64,000 nucleotides of DNA from Gammaproteobacteria bacterium (GTDB lineage Bacteria > Pseudomonadota > Gammaproteobacteria > Steroidobacterales > GCA-2729495): positions 1 through 64,000 of the forward strand of contig VGVH01000003.1 of the NCBI GenBank assembly GCA_016874095.1, written 5' to 3'. Made by a program: the position numbers and the translations under genes. Positions 58,354 to 64,000 of the stretch are shown piece after piece (the first letter of the stretch is position 1; each line of letters opens with the position of its first letter). The notes under the pieces are model-generated. The model had not been told where the DNA came from. It saw nothing but the letters and a program-made list of their open reading frames with translations, and made no database searches.

Positions 58354-58732
58354 CAGGGCGCGGCAGTTCGTTGCGCTTGTTGCGGGGCCCCTGGCCCTGG
58401 CCGCAGTCCTGGTCGCTGATAGCACCCGTCTGCCCCCGTGGGTTCCCTGGCTGGCTGTCGCACCGGTTTGTGCCCAGTTGCTGCGGGCGTTTTTCCGCCG
58501 CAGCCCCTGCGAAATGACCCTGTCGCCCGGGGGTGGATGGCAACTGCGCCTCCCGTCCGGAGAAGCGGTGGCAGCCACCCTGTTGACGAGCCGGGGTGCC
58601 GCCCGGGGTCTGATGATCACCCTGCACTGGCAGGCGGAGGGGGGCGGCCGCGGCTTCAGCGCCTGGCTCCTGCCTGGTGATGTCGATGGTGCAACCTGGC
58701 GCCGGCTGCGGGTGCGGCTCCTGATCGCTTAG
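58307..58732 (+). CDS. YgfX-like membrane protein
   Basis: The 141-residue protein starts with a GTG inside sdhE (SNGFLQELVLRPPADR). It has two close hydrophobic segments (FVALVAGPLALAAVLVA and PPWVPWLAVAPVCAQLL) followed by a soluble beta-rich half, MTLSPGGGWQLRLPSGE and MITLHWQAEGGGRG. This matches the YgfX/CptA layout, in which the gene overlaps sdhE. E. coli YgfX has been described as an inhibitor of cell shape proteins and as an SdhE partner; which applies here is unknown. Sequence similarity is modest, so the call rests partly on context. Confidence 0.7.
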   Translation: MSNGFLQELVLRPPADRARQFVALVAGPLALAAVLVADSTRLPPWVPWLAVAPVCAQLLRAFFRRSPCEMTLSPGGGWQLRLPSGEAVAATLLTSRGAARGLMITLHWQAEGGGRGFSAWLLPGDVDGATWRRLRVRLLIA

Positions 58733-58802
58733 AATCCCCGGCAATGCTGCGGCGAATCAGCTGACGATCTGTGCGCCGTTTCACATAGTCAGCATTGCGC
58801 AC

Positions 58803-58829
58803 GAACTTTGTCGACGGGCTGCAGTCTAT
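58803..58829 (+). promoter_or_regulatory. Candidate sigma-E-dependent autoregulatory promoter of rpoE
   Basis: GAACTT (58803-58808), 16 bases, then TCTAT (58825-58829) fits the sigma-E pattern GAACTT-N16/17-TCTGA with one or two mismatches in the -10. Transcription would begin near 58836 and leave a leader of about 40 bases before the rpoE ATG. Sigma-E operons are normally autoregulated in this way. Confidence 0.6.
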
Positions 58830-58875
58830 CGCCGTGTCTGCGGTCCCGAGGCGCCAACACGGCTTTTGGGTCCGC

Positions 58876-59475
58876 ATGGCCGAACAGACCAGCGATCAGG
58901 TTCTCGTCGAACGGGTCCAGGGTGGTGATCGCCGGGCGTTCGATGTCCTGGTTCTCAAGTACCAGCAGCGGATACTGAAGCTGATCATGCGCCTAGTCCG
59001 CAATTCCGCCGATGCCGAAGACGTGGCCCAGGAGGCGTTCATACGCGCCTACCGGGCGTTGCCGTCGTTCCGGGGCGACAGCGCTTTCTATACCTGGCTC
59101 TATCGCATCGGGATCAACACCGCCAAGAATCATCTCGTTTCCGCGCAGCGGCGACCCTTCGACCAGGAGTTCGATCCGCAGGATCCGGATAATTATCAAA
59201 TTAATGCCAGGTTCCGCGACGAGGAAACGCCGGAAGGTCTGGCGCTGCAGGAAGAATTGCGCGTCACGGTGGAGCGGGCCATAGCCGCATTGCCAGACGA
59301 TCTGCGTACGGCCATTATGCTGCGCGAGATCGATGGCTTGAGTTACGAACAGATCGCGCAGGCAATGGATTGTCCCGTTGGCACGGTCCGGTCGCGAATT
59401 TTCCGGGCTCGTGAGGCGGTGGATCGCAGCATCGACCAACTGAACGGGGTCGGCGAGCAGGCAGGCAGGAAGTAA
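58876..59475 (+). CDS. rpoE: RNA polymerase sigma factor RpoE (AlgU-like)
   Basis: The 199-residue ECF sigma factor directs the envelope-stress response. Region 2 contains FDVLVLKYQQRILKLIMRLV, DAEDVAQEAFIRAYRAL and AFYTWLYRIGINTAKNHL. Region 4 contains LPDDLRTAIMLREIDGLSYE and the helix-turn-helix EQIAQAMDCPVGTVRSRIFR. The ATG at 58876 matches the family start; sequence further upstream contains the putative promoter. RseA and RseB follow in one operon. Confidence 0.95.
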   Translation: MAEQTSDQVLVERVQGGDRRAFDVLVLKYQQRILKLIMRLVRNSADAEDVAQEAFIRAYRALPSFRGDSAFYTWLYRIGINTAKNHLVSAQRRPFDQEFDPQDPDNYQINARFRDEETPEGLALQEELRVTVERAIAALPDDLRTAIMLREIDGLSYEQIAQAMDCPVGTVRSRIFRAREAVDRSIDQLNGVGEQAGRK

Positions 59476-59477
59476 TC

Positions 59478-60059
59478 ATGAGCAAGCCCATCGACGAACA
59501 GTTGTCTGCATTCGTGGACGACGAGCTTCCGGCCCGGGAAGTTGACCTTTTGTTGAGGCAAATCGAGCGGGACCCGTCTGGACGGGGACGCCTGGTTCGC
59601 TATGTGCTGATTGGAGACACGCTCCGCGATTCGGCACGGCGCGCCGCGCCGGACACGCGTCTGGCTGATCGCGTTCGCTCCGCGCTCGAGTCCGAGGCAG
59701 CGCCGGCTTCAGCACTGCGACCTGCCTGGCACCGCCGGGGTTGGATGGCCGGTGCGGCTGCTGCTGTCGCTGGCGTCGCCATGTTCGTGCTGCTCGGAAC
59801 GTTACCCCGGCAGTCGGAACCGCAGCTTGTGCCAGCCGATACAGTCGCGTTGGTGGCGGACTCTGCGGTGGATCCTGTGACGACCACCTTCCCGCGACGT
59901 CTGGGTCCCGCAGCGGCGGCGCGCCTGACAGGGTATCTGGTTGCCCATCGTGCCCATGCCAGCGACATTTCCCTGAATACGATGGACTCGCGGTTGCTCG
60001 CGGCGCGTGCTGAGCGCGCGTCGTGGAGCCTCCCGCAGCAGTTGTCGCCTGAGCGCTGA
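59478..60059 (+). CDS. rseA: Anti-sigma-E factor RseA (MucA-like)
   Basis: The 193-residue inner-membrane protein holds sigma-E inactive. The N-terminal cytoplasmic domain begins IDEQLSAFVDDELPAREVDL and carries RYVLIGDTLR. One transmembrane helix lies at about 92-110 (WMAGAAAAVAGVAMFVLLG), and a periplasmic part would bind RseB and be cut by DegS and then by RseP (encoded at 28447-29811). It starts 3 bases after rpoE. Confidence 0.92.
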   Translation: MSKPIDEQLSAFVDDELPAREVDLLLRQIERDPSGRGRLVRYVLIGDTLRDSARRAAPDTRLADRVRSALESEAAPASALRPAWHRRGWMAGAAAAVAGVAMFVLLGTLPRQSEPQLVPADTVALVADSAVDPVTTTFPRRLGPAAAARLTGYLVAHRAHASDISLNTMDSRLLAARAERASWSLPQQLSPER

Positions 60060-60065
60060 GCGCCA

Positions 60066-61064
60066 ATGAACCGGATTTCGATGCGGCTGCCTGGCGCGGC
60101 GCTTTCTGCCCTCCTGACGTTCACCGTTGCACAGGCCGCGGATTCGCCCGCGGCATGGCTGGATCGCATGAGTCGAGCGGTGGAGCACCTGAGCTACAAG
60201 GGCCAGCTCGTCCATGTGAACGAGACCGATACCAGCGTGCTCAGCATCGTGCATCGTTCCCGAAACGGCGAAGTGGCCGAAAGGATCACGTCGGTCGACA
60301 TGGGAAGGGAGATCATCCGCACCAACGACGAGGTGATTTTTATCCTGCCGGACAAGCGGACGGTCCTGGTGGAAGCACGTGATGACCGCAATCGCAACCA
60401 GAGCCCGCTGCGGGCGAATCTTCCCGGCGCCATCAAGCCCGACAGGCGTCTTTACGGAGTGGCGTTCGACGGGGTGGAGAGTATCGCCGGACGACGAGCC
60501 CAGATCGTCGCCATTCGACCCCTTGACCCTTACCGGTACGGTTACCGCATATCAATAGACCGGCAGACCGGGATGCCGCTCAAGACCCAGTTGCTGGACG
60601 AGGACGGTCGCGCCCTCGAGCAGATCTTCTTCAGCGCCATCAGGTTTCAGGCGTCGATCGCGGACAAGGACGTTCAACCGTCGGTAAAGCTCGGCACGCT
60701 CACGATGTTGCGCTTCGCGCCGGCTGGGGGGCAGGCCGAGAACCAGCCGGCGGAGTCCTGGGGTTCTGCAGATCTGCCGCCGGGGTTCCGCATGACCAGT
60801 TCGCAGGCAAAGCTCGGCGCGAATCTGCCAGCTGGGCTCCAGCAGGTGGTCTATTCCGATGGCCTTGCGACGGTTTCTGTTTTCATCGAGCCGGCGGTCG
60901 CTGCTTCGGAGCAGGCTGAAGGGTTGTCGCGTATTGGGGCAGCCAACGCCTACAGCACTACGGCCAACGGTATCATGGTGACTGCCATAGGCGAGGTCCC
61001 GGCCCAGACCGTAGAGAAGCTGGCCAGGTCAGCCCGCTCCGCCCCAGCGCCCTCCGCGCGCTGA
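60066..61064 (+). CDS. rseB: Sigma-E regulatory protein RseB (MucB-like)
   Basis: The 332-residue periplasmic protein shields RseA from proteolysis and senses mislocalised LPS or lipoproteins. A signal peptide (LPGAALSALLTFTVAQA) precedes the mature start AAWLDRMSRAVEHLSYKG, and the two-domain lipid-binding fold is seen in LVHVNETDTSVLSIVHR and the C-terminal LPPGFRMTSSQAKLG. The ending IMVTAIGEVPAQTVEKLARS is typical. rseC/mucC and degP do not follow; a glutaredoxin-like gene does. Confidence 0.92.
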   Translation: MNRISMRLPGAALSALLTFTVAQAADSPAAWLDRMSRAVEHLSYKGQLVHVNETDTSVLSIVHRSRNGEVAERITSVDMGREIIRTNDEVIFILPDKRTVLVEARDDRNRNQSPLRANLPGAIKPDRRLYGVAFDGVESIAGRRAQIVAIRPLDPYRYGYRISIDRQTGMPLKTQLLDEDGRALEQIFFSAIRFQASIADKDVQPSVKLGTLTMLRFAPAGGQAENQPAESWGSADLPPGFRMTSSQAKLGANLPAGLQQVVYSDGLATVSVFIEPAVAASEQAEGLSRIGAANAYSTTANGIMVTAIGEVPAQTVEKLARSARSAPAPSAR

Positions 61065-61081
61065 ATCTGCGGAGCTGGCAG

Positions 61082-61324
61082 GTGCGTCGAACCCTCGTGC
61101 TGCTGGGGCGACCCGGGTGTCATCTCTGCGAGGAAGCGCTCGAACGGCTGGAGCCCATCTGCCGTTCGGCCGGGTTCGGTTTGCGTGCGGCAGACGTCGA
61201 TGCCAGCGATATCTGGCGTGAACGTCACGGATTGCGAATACCGGTCCTTCTGGATGGCGAAACCGAGTTGGGTGCCTGGCCATTTGACTGGAACGCCCTG
61301 GCCACCCGGTTGGTCGGGCGCTGA
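61082..61324 (+). CDS. Glutaredoxin-like protein (DUF836 family)
   Basis: The 80-residue thioredoxin-fold protein has a Cys13-x-x-Cys16 redox pair in [17 protein letters not shown], the cis-proline in [13 protein letters not shown], and a [12 protein letters not shown] ending that is typical of the DUF836/YruB-like group. It probably acts as a small thiol oxidoreductase; its substrate is unknown. The GTG at 61082 has GGAG six bases upstream. It is the last gene of the rpoE run and lies 68 bases before lepA. Confidence 0.85.
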   Translation: MRRTLVLLGRPGCHLCEEALERLEPICRSAGFGLRAADVDASDIWRERHGLRIPVLLDGETELGAWPFDWNALATRLVGR

Positions 61325-61355
61325 ACCCCCCCCCGGCCGGGCGCGTCCGTCCGGT

Positions 61356-61361
61356 TATAAT
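61356..61361 (+). promoter_or_regulatory. Candidate -10 element of lepA
   Basis: A perfect TATAAT lies 31 bases upstream of the lepA ATG, after a run of nine C residues in the gap following the glutaredoxin-like gene. No convincing -35 is visible. It suggests that lepA-lepB can be transcribed apart from the sigma-E operon. Confidence 0.45.
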
Positions 61362-61392
61362 GCCCGCCTTTTTTGCACCCTTTCGACGCGAC

Positions 61393-63210
<1,818 letters not shown>

Positions 63211-63263
63211 GGATCCGGCATGGTACAGTCCGTCCGGTTTTGCCCGTGAAGGGGAACTGAGCA

Positions 63264-64000
63264 GTGGATTTCGCTTTCTGGCTGGTTGCGGCGACCGCCG
63301 TCTCCGGCGTCATCTGGGGTCTGGATTCGGTGCTGTTTCGCGCCCGCCGCGCCGAGGGCGCGCCGCAGCCGATCGTCGTCGATTACGCGCGCTCGTTTTT
63401 CCCGGTGTTGTTGATCGTATTGATCATCCGGTCCTTCCTCTACGAGCCGTTCCGCATTCCATCTGGCTCGATGATGCCCACGCTGCTGGTCGGAGACTTC
63501 ATCTTCGTCAACAAGTTCGATTACGGATTGCGGTTGCCGGTTCTGAACACGAAGATCGTCGGCATCGGCGAACCGCAGCGCGGTGACGTCATCGTCTTCC
63601 GCTTTCCTCCGGATCCCAGCATCAACTACATCAAGCGCCTGATCGGCCTCCCCGGCGACACCATACGCTACCGCGGCAAGAGGCTTTACGTGAACGACGA
63701 GCCGGTGCCGGTGTCGCCCTCGGGCACGTATTTCGGGGGGTGTCCTTTTCAGCCGGATGCGATGAAGTACGAGGAGCGGCTTGGTGATCTGCGCCATGCC
63801 ATACTGAATTGCAGTCGCAATCAGGGCCGGGAGGGCGAGTTCGTCGTGCCGGCGGGCCACTATTTCATGATGGGTGACAACCGGGACAACAGCGAGGACG
63901 GCCGCTACTTCGGCTACGTACCCGAAGCCAATATCGTCGGGCGGGCCGTGCGTATATGGATGAGCTGGGACTTCAGCCGTCTGCCGCAATGGCGGCGCAT
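63264..64000 (+). CDS. lepB: Signal peptidase I, C-terminus beyond the window
   Basis: The GTG at 63264 (AGGGGA nine bases upstream) opens a frame that runs to the end of the window, showing 245 residues. Two N-terminal transmembrane segments are at about 3-25 and 44-59. The catalytic Ser69 is in FRIPSGSMMPTLLVGDF and Lys124 in NYIKRLIGLPGD. The MMGDNRDNSEDGRYFG box closes the catalytic core. It cleaves signal peptides such as those of the SOUL protein, BamA, Skp and RseB seen here. Only a few C-terminal residues should be missing. lepA-lepB order is conserved. Confidence 0.95.
   Translation, partial: MDFAFWLVAATAVSGVIWGLDSVLFRARRAEGAPQPIVVDYARSFFPVLLIVLIIRSFLYEPFRIPSGSMMPTLLVGDFIFVNKFDYGLRLPVLNTKIVGIGEPQRGDVIVFRFPPDPSINYIKRLIGLPGDTIRYRGKRLYVNDEPVPVSPSGTYFGGCPFQPDAMKYEERLGDLRHAILNCSRNQGREGEFVVPAGHYFMMGDNRDNSEDGRYFGYVPEANIVGRAVRIWMSWDFSRLPQWRR

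Noticed and set aside
61326-61334. Run of nine C residues before lepA as a phase-variation tract
   Set aside because: It lies in the intergenic gap upstream of the -10 element, not in a coding region. Length change might affect spacing but nothing indicates contingency-locus function.

Overview
This 64 kb window is high-GC, gene-dense DNA from a Gram-negative bacterium, most likely a gammaproteobacterium. The evidence is gene order: dapE-dapD-glnD-map facing rpsB-tsf-pyrH-frr-uppS-cdsA-rseP-bamA-skp-lpxD-lpxA-lpxB-rnhB-dnaE-accA-tilS, then pyrG-kdsA-eno-ftsB, surE-pcm, recJ-prfB-lysS, sdhCDAB-sdhE-ygfX and rpoE-rseA-rseB...lepA-lepB. A PrsK/PrsR two-component pair (usual in exopolysaccharide/PEP-CTERM-bearing environmental Proteobacteria) and an FHA-linked nucleotide cyclase suggest a free-living lineage outside the Enterobacterales. 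I cannot name the genus.

Left edge, 1-3,609, is accessory. It starts with remnants of CoA-linked catabolism: the tail of an acyl-CoA ligase, an intact alpha-methylacyl-CoA racemase-like CaiB protein, and the tail of an enoyl-CoA hydratase on the other strand. It then has two copies of a tRNA-Glu 3' end (1763-1807 and 3574-3609) without any 5' half. Between them sit a SOUL haem-binding protein, an unrecognised 38-residue membrane protein on the minus strand, and a lipocalin lipoprotein. The two tRNA ends look like right-hand attachment-site scars of elements stacked on a tRNA-Glu gene that lies upstream of the window.

Region 3,610-17,716 holds a six-helix membrane protein, a TerC-family protein, prsK-prsR, galE, dusA with a methyltransferase pseudogene behind it, a class III cyclase-FHA protein, GTP-type PEP carboxykinase, a YoaA/DinG helicase, tsaB and dsbB. 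Region 17,724-42,346 is the lysine/nitrogen-sensing cluster facing the large translation-envelope-replication cluster, which makes S2, EF-Ts, UMP kinase, ribosome recycling factor, undecaprenyl diphosphate, CDP-diacylglycerol, the outer-membrane assembly machine, lipid A precursors, Pol III alpha and acetyl-CoA carboxylase alpha. Region 42,562-53,574 makes CTP, KDO-8-P, enolase, FtsB, repair and damage-control enzymes, RF2 (with the programmed +1 frameshift) and LysRS. Region 53,595-58,732 is a succinate dehydrogenase operon with an SDHAF4-like factor before it and SdhE and YgfX after it. Region 58,803-64,000 is the sigma-E envelope-stress operon followed by lepA and the start of lepB.

The most notable system-level signal is an absence. 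Three MEP-pathway genes that normally sit inside these clusters are missing from their usual slots: dxr between frr and rseP, and ispD and ispF between ftsB and surE. uppS, which consumes the pathway product, remains. fabZ is also missing between lpxD and lpxA, and truD, nlpD and rpoS are missing around surE-pcm. Whether these genes moved or were replaced (for example by a mevalonate pathway) cannot be decided from the window. No rRNA, complete tRNA, CRISPR array, integrase or insertion sequence was seen.
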